DNA from: Clostridia bacterium
GTDB taxonomy: Bacteria; Bacillota; Clostridia; Christensenellales; Aristaeellaceae
Assembly: GCA_017428385.1 (NCBI GenBank)
Contig: JAFRQX010000046.1
Location: forward strand, 124,001 to 188,000
Length of the DNA stretch: 64,000 bases
Reading direction: 5' to 3'
Shown: piece by piece, positions 7,987 through 15,909 of the stretch
Position numbering within the stretch: the stretch's first letter is position 1
Layout of the letters: the number at the start of each line of letters is the position of its first letter
The notes under the pieces: generated by a model
Told to the model about the DNA's origin: nothing
Databases searched by the model: none
Seen by the model: the letters and a program-made list of their open reading frames with translations, nothing else
Translations under genes and position numbers: made by a program

Positions 7987-8013
7987 CAATAAAACTTTTC
8001 GGGGGGATTATCT

Positions 8014-8412
8014 ATGATTTCCACAAAGGGCCGTTATGCACTCAGGGTGATGCTTGACCTGGCAGAGCACGATAAAGGTCAGCCTGTACCGCTGAAGGAT
8101 ATTGCGGAGAGGCAGGGGATCTCCAAGAAATATCTGGAGATCATCGTGAAGGACCTGGTGGACGGAAAGCTCGTAAAGGGCGCCAGCGGCAAAGGCGGCG
8201 GCTATGTGCTGCTGCGGAAGCCGGACGAATACTCTGTCGGAGAGATTGTGGAACGGATGGAGGGAACCCTTGCGCCGGTGGCTTGCCTGCAGAAGGATGC
8301 GGAGGTATGTCCGAAGGTGGCAAGCTGTGCGACGCTGCCCCTGTGGCAGGAACTGGATCAGCTGGTACATGATTTCCTGTATCAGAAGAAGCTGACGGAT
8401 CTTATAAAGTAA
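8014..8412 (+). CDS. Rrf2 family transcriptional regulator (IscR-like)
   Basis: A 132-residue Rrf2 protein: an N-terminal winged helix ('ISTKGRYALRVMLDLA', 'ISKKYLEIIVKDL', 'GKGGGYVLLRKP') and a C-terminal dimerisation helix. Three cysteines (C91, C99, C105) have the C-x7-C-x5-C layout of Rrf2 proteins that hold a [2Fe-2S] cluster, so it probably senses iron-sulfur status, as IscR does. It is close to, but not cotranscribed with, nifS-nifU. A CymR-like role in cysteine metabolism is possible but CymR lacks these cysteines. GGGGGG at 8000-8005 serves as ribosome binding site. Confidence 0.9.
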   Translation: MISTKGRYALRVMLDLAEHDKGQPVPLKDIAERQGISKKYLEIIVKDLVDGKLVKGASGKGGGYVLLRKPDEYSVGEIVERMEGTLAPVACLQKDAEVCPKVASCATLPLWQELDQLVHDFLYQKKLTDLIK

Positions 8413-8413
8413 T

Positions 8414-8447
8414 GGAAAAGACAGCTTCTGGTGAAGCTGTCTTTTCC
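8414..8447 (+). terminator. Terminator of the Rrf2 gene
   Basis: Perfect 15-base stem with a TGGT loop immediately after the stop codon; the 3' arm contains TTTT. Strong predicted structure. Confidence 0.8.
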
Positions 8448-8448
8448 T

Positions 8449-8483
8449 AATGAATACTTAAGACTGAATAATGAAAAATGGCA
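8449..8483. repeat. Degenerate heptad block
   Basis: AATGAAT, ACTTAAG, ACTGAAT, AATGAAA, AATGGCA in exact 7-base register between two terminators. It resembles the block at 5197, which also abuts a terminator with an AAACGCTTC stem. Confidence 0.65.
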
Positions 8484-8485
8484 GA

Positions 8486-8515
8486 AAAAACGCTTCCGGA
8501 ACCGGAAGCGTTTTT
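8486..8515 (-). terminator. Terminator of purC
   Basis: Perfect 14-base stem (8486-8499 with 8502-8515) with a two-base centre and T-runs on both strands; it ends purC on the minus strand. Confidence 0.8.
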
Positions 8516-8530
8516 GAGTATTCAGATACC

Positions 8531-8557
8531 AGTGAAGAGTGTAGAGTGTAGAGTTCG
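8531..8557. repeat. Heptad repeat (AGTGTAG type)
   Basis: AGTGAAG, AGTGTAG, AGTGTAG and a partial unit, lying just after the purC stop. The preceding bases match those before the array at 7868. Confidence 0.8.
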
Positions 8558-8567
8558 TTTAACAGAA

Positions 8568-9278
8568 TCAGGCTTCTGTTAAACGACGCATAATCTCCTG
8601 ATAGGCTTCCTCGACACCACCCATGTCGCGGCGGAAACGGTCTTTGTCCAGCTTTTCGTTGGTCTTGCTGTCCCAGAGACGGCAGGTGTCGGGACTGATT
8701 TCATCGGCCAGGACGATGGTGCCGTCGGACAGGCGGCCGAACTCCAGTTTGAAGTCCACCAGGGTCACGCCAACGTGCTTCCAGATGGCTTTCAGCTCTT
8801 CATTGACCGCGAAAGCGTACTTTTTGATGGTCTCAATCTCTTCCTTGGTGGCGAGCTTGAGAGCCAGCGCATGATATTCATTGATCAGGGGATCGCCCAG
8901 ATCGTCATTCTTATAGGAGAATTCGATGGTCGGCGCGTCGAAGACGATGCCTTCCTCTACGCCGTAGCGCTTGGAGAAGGAGCCGGCGGAGATGTTACGG
9001 ATGATCACTTCCAGCGGAACGATGGAAACTTTCTTAACGAGGGTTTCCCGCTCGCTGAGTTCCTTTACGAAATGGGTAGGAATGCCTTTCTTCTCGAGCC
9101 GCTGCATCAGCAGATTGCTCATGTGGTTGTTGATGACACCCTTGCCCTGAATGGTGCCCTTTTTCAGACCGTTGAAAGCAGTCGCATCGTCCTTGTAATC
9201 GACGATCAGCAGTTCGGGATCATCCGTGCTGAATACCTTCTTGGCCTTTCCTTCATAAAGCTGTTCACCCTTGATCAT
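8568..9278 (-). CDS. purC: Phosphoribosylaminoimidazole-succinocarboxamide synthase
   Basis: A 236-residue SAICAR synthetase, the ATP-dependent step that joins aspartate to CAIR in purine synthesis. The N-terminal '[10 protein letters not shown]', central '[14 protein letters not shown]' and C-terminal 'LVDFKLEFG' with '[13 protein letters not shown]' are family signatures, and the length is normal for bacteria. GGAGG precedes the ATG. The gene stands apart from other pur genes here and has its own consensus promoter at 9313-9340 and its own terminator. Confidence 0.97.
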   Translation of the reverse strand: MIKGEQLYEGKAKKVFSTDDPELLIVDYKDDATAFNGLKKGTIQGKGVINNHMSNLLMQRLEKKGIPTHFVKELSERETLVKKVSIVPLEVIIRNISAGSFSKRYGVEEGIVFDAPTIEFSYKNDDLGDPLINEYHALALKLATKEEIETIKKYAFAVNEELKAIWKHVGVTLVDFKLEFGRLSDGTIVLADEISPDTCRLWDSKTNEKLDKDRFRRDMGGVEEAYQEIMRRLTEA

Positions 9279-9312
9279 GCCTGCGCCCTCCTGCGTGATT
9301 TTTTACGGGAGC

Positions 9313-9340
9313 ATTATACTGCACAGGGGAATAATGTCAA
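9313..9340 (-). promoter_or_regulatory. purC promoter
   Basis: On the minus strand TTGACA (9335-9340) and TATAAT (9313-9318) with a 16-base spacer. Confidence 0.8.
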
Positions 9341-9466
9341 GGCCTCGGACGGTTCCTTCTTTGTATCGTAGAGCAATCTGCAGGATACTCTCCCAATGAT
9401 AGAACCCGGGCGGGAAATTGACTGTACGGAACGGTACAGATGGGCGGAAAGAGACCATTTGCCACC

Positions 9467-9549
9467 TTGACAGGAGAGCCTTTCAGTGATAGCATACGGA
9501 CAGCAGGGCAAGGGCGTCAGGCAGACGTTGTGCCCTGCGCTCTTTTTTT
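9467..9549 (+). ncRNA. Possible short transcript or attenuator upstream of glmS
   Basis: TTGACA (9467-9472), 17 bases, TAGCAT (9490-9495), then within a few bases a hairpin with an 8-base outer stem (9503-9510 with 9531-9538), an inner CGTC/GACG stem and a run of seven T (9543-9549). This would give a terminated RNA of about 50 bases, with read-through continuing to glmS at 9699. The rest of 9341-9466 holds only a CTGTAC/GTACAG hairpin and no gene I can see. I find no glmS ribozyme core here. Confidence 0.4.
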
Positions 9550-9574
9550 GTTTGTTTCGGAGCTCTGGGGTTAC

Positions 9575-9652
9575 GGTGAAGAGTGTAGAGTGAAAAGATG
9601 CCGCTAAAGCGGCAGTGCAGAGAGACCAGTGAAGAGTGTAGAGTGAAAAAAG
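9575..9652. repeat. Composite heptad and hairpin repeat before glmS
   Basis: GGTGAAG, AGTGTAG, AGTGAAA, then a TGCCGC-TAAA-GCGGCA hairpin, then AGTGCAG, AGAGACC, AGTGAAG, AGTGTAG, AGTGAAA. The same hairpin arms occur in the block at 7868, with a different loop. Confidence 0.8.
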
Positions 9653-9698
9653 TTGCTACTTACGCGACGGTGACTGAAGCATAAAGGAGATTCGTAGC

Positions 9699-11567
9699 AT
9701 GTGCGGAATAGTGGGTTATACGGGACATGTTCAGGCGGCACCGATCCTGCTGGATGGACTGGCAAGACTGGAATACCGGGGCTATGACTCGGCCGGACTG
9801 GCTGTACGTGACGGAACGGCGCCGGCGGAAGTTGTAAAAGCCACCGGCAAGCTGTATCACCTGGCCGATAAAACAGACCAGGGGCGCGCACTGCCCGGCA
9901 ACTGCGGTATCGGCCATACACGGTGGGCAACCCACGGAGACCCCAGCATGGTGAACGCGCATCCGCATGTGAGCGGCAACTGCACAGGTTCCGGATGCGG
10001 ACCGGTGGAGAGCGACGTGGTGGGCGTACATAACGGCATCATTGAAAACTTCACGGAACTGAAGGAAAAACTGCTGCGTCATGATTATGCTTTCTACAGT
10101 GACACCGACACTGAAGTGGCAGTAAAACTGGTGGATTACTACTATAAAAAATATAAGATCGGTCCGGTGGACGCCATTACCCGGGCTATGGTCCGGATCC
10201 GGGGCAGTTATGCCCTGGCGCTCATGTTCAAGGATTATCCGGATGAGATCTTTGTGGCCCGGAAGGATTCCCCGCTGGTAATCGGCACGGCAGACGGTGC
10301 TTCCTATCTTGCATCGGACGTGCCGGCGATCCTGAAATACACACGGAACGTATATTACATTGATAATTTGCAGGTCGGACGGATCAGTGCCGGCAGTGTG
10401 AAATTCTATGACCTGAACGGAGACGAGATTCAGCTGCCGCTGACCGAGATCACCTGGGATGCCGCAGCGGCGGAAAAGGATGGATATGAGCATTTCATGC
10501 TCAAGGAAATCCATGAGCAGCCCAAGGCGGTCAGGGATACGCTGAACAGCCTGGTGAAGGACGGAAAGATTACCCTGGAAGAGACCGGCCTGACTGACGA
10601 TATGCTCCGGCAGGTCAGCCGGGTGGATATTGTTGCCTGCGGCTCCGCATGGCATGTGGGTATGGCTTCACAGTACGTCATCGAGGATCTGGTGAAGGTT
10701 CCTGTGCGAGTGGAGCTGGCCTCCGAATACCGGTACCGCAGCATTCCCGTGGCACCGGATACGCTGGTGATTGTTATTTCCCAGAGCGGTGAAACCGCGG
10801 ACAGCCTGGCGGCTTTGCGGGTAGCCAAGGAACGGGGAGCCATGACGCTGGCCGTGGTCAATGTGATCGGATCCACCATTGCGCGGGAGGCAGATCATAC
10901 GCTGTATACGCTGGCCGGGCCGGAAATCGCCGTGGCAACGACCAAGGCTTACAGCGCCCAGCTGATTGCCATGGACGTGCTGGCGGTGAAGATGGCGGCG
11001 GTTAAAGAGCAGATTACGGAAGAGCAGGTAGCCGGGTTCCTGGAAGCGCTGAATGCGATTCCGGAGCAGATCGGCCGGGTGCTGGAAGAAAAGCAGCGGC
11101 TGCAGTGGTTCTCCTCCAAGATCGCAAATACGCATGATATTTTCTTCATCGGCCGCGGGCTGGACTACGCGATCAGCCTGGAAGGCAGCCTGAAGATGAA
11201 AGAGATCAGCTATATTCATTCCGAGGCTTATGCAGCAGGCGAGCTGAAGCATGGAACGATCAGCCTGATTGAACAGAACACCCTGGTGATCGGCGTGCTG
11301 ACACAGGGCAGCCTGTTTGAAAAGACCCTGTCGAATATGCTGGAGTGCAAGAGCCGCGGCGCATACCTGATGGGTGTGACCACGAATGGCAATTTCTCCG
11401 TGGAGGACTCCGTGAACTTTACGGTTTATGTACCGAAGACGGACGAACACTTTATCGCGTCGCTGGCCATTGTTCCCCTGCAGCTGCTGGGTTACTACAC
11501 CAGCGTGAACAGGGGCCTGGACGTGGATAAGCCGAGGAACCTGGCAAAGAGCGTCACGGTTGAATGA
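9699..11567 (+). CDS. glmS: Glutamine-fructose-6-phosphate aminotransferase
   Basis: A 622-residue GlmS, which makes glucosamine-6-phosphate from fructose-6-phosphate and glutamine, the entry to cell wall and amino sugar synthesis. The N-terminal Ntn glutaminase domain starts with the catalytic Cys2 ('MCGIVGYTG') and has 'YRGYDSAG' and 'GHTRWATHG'. Two SIS domains follow ('ISQSGETADSL', 'ATTKAYSAQ', 'GRGLDYAISLEGSLKMKEISY'), and the canonical 'KSVTVE' end is present. A small cysteine-containing insert near residue 95 ('SGNCTGSGCGP') is seen. AAAGGAG precedes the ATG. Confidence 0.97.
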   Translation: MCGIVGYTGHVQAAPILLDGLARLEYRGYDSAGLAVRDGTAPAEVVKATGKLYHLADKTDQGRALPGNCGIGHTRWATHGDPSMVNAHPHVSGNCTGSGCGPVESDVVGVHNGIIENFTELKEKLLRHDYAFYSDTDTEVAVKLVDYYYKKYKIGPVDAITRAMVRIRGSYALALMFKDYPDEIFVARKDSPLVIGTADGASYLASDVPAILKYTRNVYYIDNLQVGRISAGSVKFYDLNGDEIQLPLTEITWDAAAAEKDGYEHFMLKEIHEQPKAVRDTLNSLVKDGKITLEETGLTDDMLRQVSRVDIVACGSAWHVGMASQYVIEDLVKVPVRVELASEYRYRSIPVAPDTLVIVISQSGETADSLAALRVAKERGAMTLAVVNVIGSTIAREADHTLYTLAGPEIAVATTKAYSAQLIAMDVLAVKMAAVKEQITEEQVAGFLEALNAIPEQIGRVLEEKQRLQWFSSKIANTHDIFFIGRGLDYAISLEGSLKMKEISYIHSEAYAAGELKHGTISLIEQNTLVIGVLTQGSLFEKTLSNMLECKSRGAYLMGVTTNGNFSVEDSVNFTVYVPKTDEHFIASLAIVPLQLLGYYTSVNRGLDVDKPRNLAKSVTVE

Positions 11568-11690
11568 TAAAGAATGAAATCAATCCGCTTTGCGGATTTG
11601 TGAAATATTGAGCCGCAGTGCGGCTCAATGTGAAATGCTGCTTCGCAACATGAAATATTCGCCTTATGGCGAATGTTTTAGTTGGTTAAA
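11566..11690. repeat. Array of four short hairpins joined by TGAAAT
   Basis: After the glmS stop, TGAAAT occurs four times, each followed by a short inverted repeat of different sequence: AATCCGC-TTT-GCGGATT, an 11-base stem with one central base (ATTGAGCCGCA), GCTGC-TTC-GCAAC, and ATTCGCC-TTAT-GGCGAAT. The last is followed by TGTTTT. A related array is at 13352. Confidence 0.8.
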
Positions 11691-11751
11691 AAACAGATAT
11701 ATTCCCGAATGGGATTATGGACAGGGACAGAATAGTGCAGAGGTGGAAAGT

Positions 11752-13350
11752 ATGACGAAGTATATTTTTGTTACCGGCGGTGTGGTTTCTGGTCTGGGCA
11801 AAGGCATTACGGCAGCTTCCCTGGGACGGCTGCTGAAGGCAAGAGGGATAAAAGTTGCGGCCCAGAAGCTGGATCCGTATATCAATACGGACCCCGGAAC
11901 CATGAGTCCTTATCAGCATGGTGAAGTGTACGTGACCGAAGACGGTGCGGAAACCGATCTGGACCTGGGCCATTATGAGCGGTTCATTGATGAGGATCTG
12001 AACAAGTACTCCAACCTGACCACCGGCAAAGTATACGCAAACGTCATCCAGAAGGAGCGGCAGGGAGGATACCTTGGCTCCACAGTGCAGACGATTCCCC
12101 ACATTACTGATGAAATCAAACGGTTTATTTACCGGGTCGGTGAAAAGACCGACGCAGACGTCGTTATTACTGAGATCGGCGGTACAATCGGCGATATTGA
12201 AAGCCAGCCCTTCCTTGAGGCGATCCGAGAGGTTGGCCTGGAAGTGGGCCGGGACAACGCATGTTATATCCATGTGACGCTGGTGCCCTACCTGAAGGCC
12301 AGCGGAGAGCATAAGTCCAAGCCCACCCAGCACAGCGTGAAGGAACTGCAGGGCATGGGTATCAGCCCCAACGTCATCGTGCTGCGGGCAGATGAAAAAA
12401 TCACGGACGAAACGATCTTTTCCAAGATTGCCCACTTCTGCAACGTGAAGGATGACTGCGTGATTGAAAACACCACGCTGCCGACGCTGTATGCGGCTCC
12501 GTTGATGCTTGAAAAGGCCGGCCTGGCTGCCGTGGTCTGCCGTGAGCTGGGTCTGAAGAGCCCGGCACCGGACCTGAAGGACTGGGAAGACCTGGTGGAA
12601 CGGATCGGCCATCAGACCCGGAAGGTGAAAATCGGCCTGGTGGGCAAATACGTGCAGCTGCACGACGCTTATCTGTCTGTGGCAGAAGCCCTGCGCCATG
12701 CCGGATATGCCCAGGACGTGAAGGTTGAAATTGACTGGATTGACTCTGAACGGCTGACAGAAGAAACTGCCGAGGAAATCCTGAGCCCGCTGCAGGGCAT
12801 CATTGTGCCCGGCGGCTTTGGAGGACGCGGTATTGAAGGGATGATCCTGGCAGCCCGCTGGGCCCGGGAACACCATGTGCCGTATTTCGGCATCTGCCTG
12901 GGTATGCAGGTGGCGGTCATCGAATTCGCACGGAACGCAGCCGGAATGGAAGGCGCAAACTCCCGTGAGTTTGACGAGAACGCTCCGTACCGGGTGATTG
13001 ACTTCATGCCGGGACAGAATGACGAAATTGACAAGGGCGGCACCCTGCGTCTGGGCAGGTATCCCTGCATGCTGGAAGAAGGCACTGTAATCGCAAAGTG
13101 CTATGGAGAAACCCGGATCGGTGAACGCCACCGCCACCGTTATGAATTCGCGAATGAGTACCGTGAAGCGCTGCAGAACGCCGGCCTTTGCCTCTCCGGC
13201 CTTTCTCCGGACGGACGGCTTGTGGAGACCGTGGAGATTTCCGATGAGGACTTCTTCGTGGGTGTTCAGTTCCATCCGGAATTCAAGAGCCGGCCGAACA
13301 AGCCGCACCCGCTGTTCATGGGATTCATCGGGGCCGCAAGCAAATGCTGA
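11752..13350 (+). CDS. pyrG: CTP synthase
   Basis: A 532-residue CTP synthase, converting UTP to CTP with ATP and glutamine. The N-terminal synthetase domain starts with '[17 protein letters not shown]' and has '[21 protein letters not shown]'. The C-terminal class I glutaminase has the nucleophile in 'YFGICLGMQ' (near residue 382) and the His/Glu pair in '[12 protein letters not shown]'. The ATG at 11752 was chosen because GAGGTGGAAAG lies before it and the conserved domain begins there. An in-frame extension to 11590 would translate the hairpin array and is rejected. Confidence 0.96.
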   Translation: MTKYIFVTGGVVSGLGKGITAASLGRLLKARGIKVAAQKLDPYINTDPGTMSPYQHGEVYVTEDGAETDLDLGHYERFIDEDLNKYSNLTTGKVYANVIQKERQGGYLGSTVQTIPHITDEIKRFIYRVGEKTDADVVITEIGGTIGDIESQPFLEAIREVGLEVGRDNACYIHVTLVPYLKASGEHKSKPTQHSVKELQGMGISPNVIVLRADEKITDETIFSKIAHFCNVKDDCVIENTTLPTLYAAPLMLEKAGLAAVVCRELGLKSPAPDLKDWEDLVERIGHQTRKVKIGLVGKYVQLHDAYLSVAEALRHAGYAQDVKVEIDWIDSERLTEETAEEILSPLQGIIVPGGFGGRGIEGMILAARWAREHHVPYFGICLGMQVAVIEFARNAAGMEGANSREFDENAPYRVIDFMPGQNDEIDKGGTLRLGRYPCMLEEGTVIAKCYGETRIGERHRHRYEFANEYREALQNAGLCLSGLSPDGRLVETVEISDEDFFVGVQFHPEFKSRPNKPHPLFMGFIGAASKC

Positions 13351-13351
13351 A

Positions 13352-13453
13352 CGGAAATGAAATAAATTCACGTTGCGAATTTATGAAATATTCGGCTGAC
13401 GCCGAACATGAAATATTGGGCAGCTGTGCACAGCACAGCTGCCCAATGTGATA
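13352..13453. repeat. Array of three short hairpins joined by TGAAAT
   Basis: Directly after pyrG, TGAAAT precedes each of three inverted repeats: AAATTC-N7-GAATTT, TTCGGC-TGAC-GCCGAA, and a perfect 15-base stem with an ACA loop (about 13418-13450). Built like the array at 11566 but with unrelated arm sequences. From here to 13642 I see no gene, only a weak hairpin with T-run near 13470-13495 and two AGTTGC-type direct repeats before the diguanylate cyclase. Confidence 0.75.
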
Positions 13454-13642
13454 AATACAGAAAATCTCTCCGGAAGGGAAGATCCTTTTTTATGCTGGTA
13501 AGGCTTTATGCAGGATATGCCGAATAAAAAGCAAACATTTGCAAGTTGCACATAGTTTTGCAAATAAGAGTTGCGCATAATATAAAAAGAGTGCATAATA
13601 AGAAAACAAAAACAGGGGAATAAGGAAATAAGGCAGGCCGAC

Positions 13643-14722
13643 ATGGAGTTTTTTCTGAATTTTCTGCACCAGAAGGTACCCCAGGACAGCAAGGATATTC
13701 CGCTATACTACCGCCGGGCCCTGACAACCAGTGAAGTTTTGCTGGTGGTGTATTTTGTCATATGCTTTTTTCTGTTCCCGATCATCAATGACGGACGGTG
13801 GGAATGGATCCCGCTGATCTTTGCCATCCTGTCTGTATGCTGCCTGTGGATGCTGAAACATGGCGGCGCACGCATCAACCTGATTAAATACACTGTTGTA
13901 AGTATCGGCTGGGTCTGCTGGAATGTGAGATATTTCGGGTGGAACAGCGGTGTACAGCATATGATGACCCTGATACTGGTTTTCGTCTTTTTCAATGTTT
14001 ATGACAAACCAATCAATAAGCTCCTGTGGTTTCTGTCCATCCTGCTGATCCGCGTGGGTTTATTCTACGTGACCCAGCTGTTTCCGGCATTGTATAACAT
14101 GGGCACAAAAGCCAATACGATTTACCAGACGCTGAATACAATCGCATTCTTCCTGATGCTGGCATGTGCCTGTATTATTTTCAGCACCAGCATCCAGGAG
14201 ACTGAACGCCAGCTGCGGCTGAGGAACCAGATCCTGTATAAGGAAGCCGGCACCGATTCCCTGACAGGACTGCCGAACCGGCGACTGATGATTGAGCAGA
14301 TCGAGCAGTACTGCGTGGAAAACAGGAACCAGACCTTCTGCGTGGCAATCGCTGACCTTGACTACTTCAAACAAGTGAATGACACCTATGGTCATAAATG
14401 CGGAGACTATGTGCTGATGCGGCTGACCAAGCTGTTTACGGAACATGCGATGGAACGGTACAGTGCATGCCGGTGGGGCGGAGAGGAATTCTGCTTTTTC
14501 CTGCCGGGAATGAACCTGGATGAAGCAGGCGCGGTGATGAATGACCTGTGTTTCCAGGTGGAAAAGATGAAGCTGCAGTATAACGGGAACGAGTTTTCGA
14601 TTACGCTGACGATCGGCGTGGAAGAATATGATTTTGCCTCTCCGCTGGACACGCTGCTGAATGCGGCCGACGAGAAGCTGTATATGGGGAAAAACGCAGG
14701 ACGGAACAGGGTCGTAGTTTAA
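13643..14722 (+). CDS. Membrane-bound diguanylate cyclase (GGDEF)
   Basis: A 359-residue protein with about six hydrophobic helices in residues 25-190, a short coiled linker, then a GGDEF domain. The catalytic loop is 'RWGGEEF' (near residue 278), and 'LTGLPNRR' and 'IADLDYFKQVNDTYGH' are intact, so it should make c-di-GMP from GTP. The RxxD inhibitory site nine residues before the GGEEF motif is missing. The membrane part is not a named sensor that I recognise. The ribosome binding site is weak. Terminated by the hairpin at 14790. Confidence 0.9.
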   Translation: MEFFLNFLHQKVPQDSKDIPLYYRRALTTSEVLLVVYFVICFFLFPIINDGRWEWIPLIFAILSVCCLWMLKHGGARINLIKYTVVSIGWVCWNVRYFGWNSGVQHMMTLILVFVFFNVYDKPINKLLWFLSILLIRVGLFYVTQLFPALYNMGTKANTIYQTLNTIAFFLMLACACIIFSTSIQETERQLRLRNQILYKEAGTDSLTGLPNRRLMIEQIEQYCVENRNQTFCVAIADLDYFKQVNDTYGHKCGDYVLMRLTKLFTEHAMERYSACRWGGEEFCFFLPGMNLDEAGAVMNDLCFQVEKMKLQYNGNEFSITLTIGVEEYDFASPLDTLLNAADEKLYMGKNAGRNRVVV

Positions 14723-14745
14723 TTCGGGAATCCGAATTAAACTAC
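14714..14745 (+). repeat. Hairpin overlapping the stop codon of the cyclase gene
   Basis: A perfect 14-base stem (14714-14727 with 14732-14745), loop GAAT. The 5' arm contains the last two sense codons and the stop, so the 3' arm is an inverted copy of the gene end. Heptads start at once afterwards. The same layout occurs at 61366. Confidence 0.8.
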
Positions 14746-14780
14746 AATGAACAATGAATAATGAACAATGAACAATTATA
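14746..14780. repeat. Heptad repeat (AATGAAC type)
   Basis: AATGAAC, AATGAAT, AATGAAC, AATGAAC, AATTATA. A 27-base part is identical to the array at 63246, about 48 kb away. Confidence 0.9.
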
Positions 14781-14789
14781 ATGATACGC

Positions 14790-14816
14790 GTTCGCCGCTG
14801 TGCGGCGAACATTTTT
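14790..14816 (+). terminator. Terminator of the diguanylate cyclase gene
   Basis: GTTCGCCGC-TGT-GCGGCGAAC with a following run of six T; a standard intrinsic terminator directly after the heptads. Confidence 0.8.
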
Positions 14817-14833
14817 TCTGGATTATATTACGA

Positions 14834-14863
14834 TTAACATTTTACCGGGAAAGGTGGTATAAT
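14834..14863 (+). promoter_or_regulatory. Promoter of the cation efflux gene
   Basis: TTAACA (14834-14839), 18-base spacer, TATAAT (14858-14863). Confidence 0.65.
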
Positions 14864-14918
14864 ATGCTTCAATTAAGGAAACACATAATGAATACATGAA
14901 ATCGGGAAGATGATAGAT

Positions 14919-15812
14919 ATGGCTGAGAAAAAAGCTGAGGAGTTCCAGACCGCGGCTACCCGGGTTTCGCTGGTGAGCATGATCACAAACGTGATCCTGA
15001 CGCTGCTGAAGCTGGCCGCCGGTCTGCTTGCGCATTCAGGCGCAATGATCAGCGACGCGGTACACTCCGCCTCCGATATTTTCAGCGGACTGATTGTGCT
15101 GCTTGGCGTGAAGATTGCCACCAAAGAACCGGATGAGCAGCATCCATACGGGCATGAACGTTATGAGTGCGTGGCCGCCCTGCTTCTGTCCGGAATCCTG
15201 GCTGTTGTGGGCGGGGCTATCGGCATCGGTGCGGTAAAGGATATCATCAGCGGAAAAACCGCGGAGATCCCAGGACTGCTTGCTCTGATTGCGGCGGTGG
15301 TTTCCATTGCGGTCAAGGAAAGCCTGTTCTGGTATACCCGGGGCTATGCAAAAAAATACCGTTCCACAGCGCTGCACGCGGAAGCGTGGCATCAGCGAAG
15401 TGACGCACTGAGCTCTATCGGCGCCTTGATCGGTATCGCGGGCGCACGGATGGGTGTGCCGGTGATGGAACCCATTGCCAGCCTGATTATCGCGCTGTTT
15501 ATCCTGCGGGTAGCCATCCGGATTTTTAAAGAAGCCATTGACCAGATGGTGGATCACTCCTGCAATGAAGAGGCGGAGGAGGCTTTCCGAACCACAGCAC
15601 TGGAACAGCCCGGGGTGATGGGAGTGGAACTGCTGCGGACGCGGATGTTCGGGAACCGGGTTTATGTGGATCTGGAAATCGCAGCCGATCCGAACCTGAC
15701 GCTGGCGGCAGCTCATGAAATCGCGGAGGACGTGCATGATGCCATTGAAAAGACTTTTCCGGAAGTCAAACATATTATGGTACACGTGAATCCTGCGAAA
15801 AAACATGACTGA
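14919..15812 (+). CDS. Cation diffusion facilitator family transporter
   Basis: A CDF protein of about 297 residues that exports Zn2+, Mn2+, Fe2+ or Co2+ in exchange for protons. Six membrane helices are visible; the two metal-site motifs are 'SDAVHSASD' in helix 2 and 'HQRSDALSS' in helix 5. A cytoplasmic ferredoxin-like domain follows ('VYVDLEIAADPNLTLAAAHEIAE', histidines near the end). Two in-frame ATGs (14910, 14919) exist; GGGAAG gives better spacing for 14919. Metal specificity cannot be read safely; an aspartate-rich second site favours Zn or Mn. Confidence 0.9.
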   Translation: MAEKKAEEFQTAATRVSLVSMITNVILTLLKLAAGLLAHSGAMISDAVHSASDIFSGLIVLLGVKIATKEPDEQHPYGHERYECVAALLLSGILAVVGGAIGIGAVKDIISGKTAEIPGLLALIAAVVSIAVKESLFWYTRGYAKKYRSTALHAEAWHQRSDALSSIGALIGIAGARMGVPVMEPIASLIIALFILRVAIRIFKEAIDQMVDHSCNEEAEEAFRTTALEQPGVMGVELLRTRMFGNRVYVDLEIAADPNLTLAAAHEIAEDVHDAIEKTFPEVKHIMVHVNPAKKHD

Positions 15813-15836
15813 AACTGATTTCCTGCGGCTTCTCCA

Positions 15837-15865
15837 TTGAAAGGGTCGCGGGTTTTCTGTACAAT
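15837..15865 (+). promoter_or_regulatory. Promoter of the substrate-binding protein gene
   Basis: TTGAAA (15837-15842), 17-base spacer, TACAAT (15860-15865). Confidence 0.65.
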
Positions 15866-15909
15866 AACGCGGAAGAGGTTTGCACTGTAAAAGAAAGGGT
15901 GATTGAAAT

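Noticed and set aside
9341..9698. glmS ribozyme
   Set aside because: I looked for the conserved catalytic core before glmS and did not see it. A covariance-model search would be decisive.
11590..11751. In-frame N-terminal extension of CTP synthase
   Set aside because: It would translate the hairpin array after glmS, has no ribosome binding site, and the conserved CTP synthase start is at 11752.
11686..13371. 561-codon minus-strand open frame
   Set aside because: Antisense to pyrG throughout; no start signal and no known domains.
13454..13642. c-di-GMP (GEMM) riboswitch before the cyclase gene
   Set aside because: No GEMM core sequence is seen; only AGTTGC-type repeats and AT-rich sequence are present.
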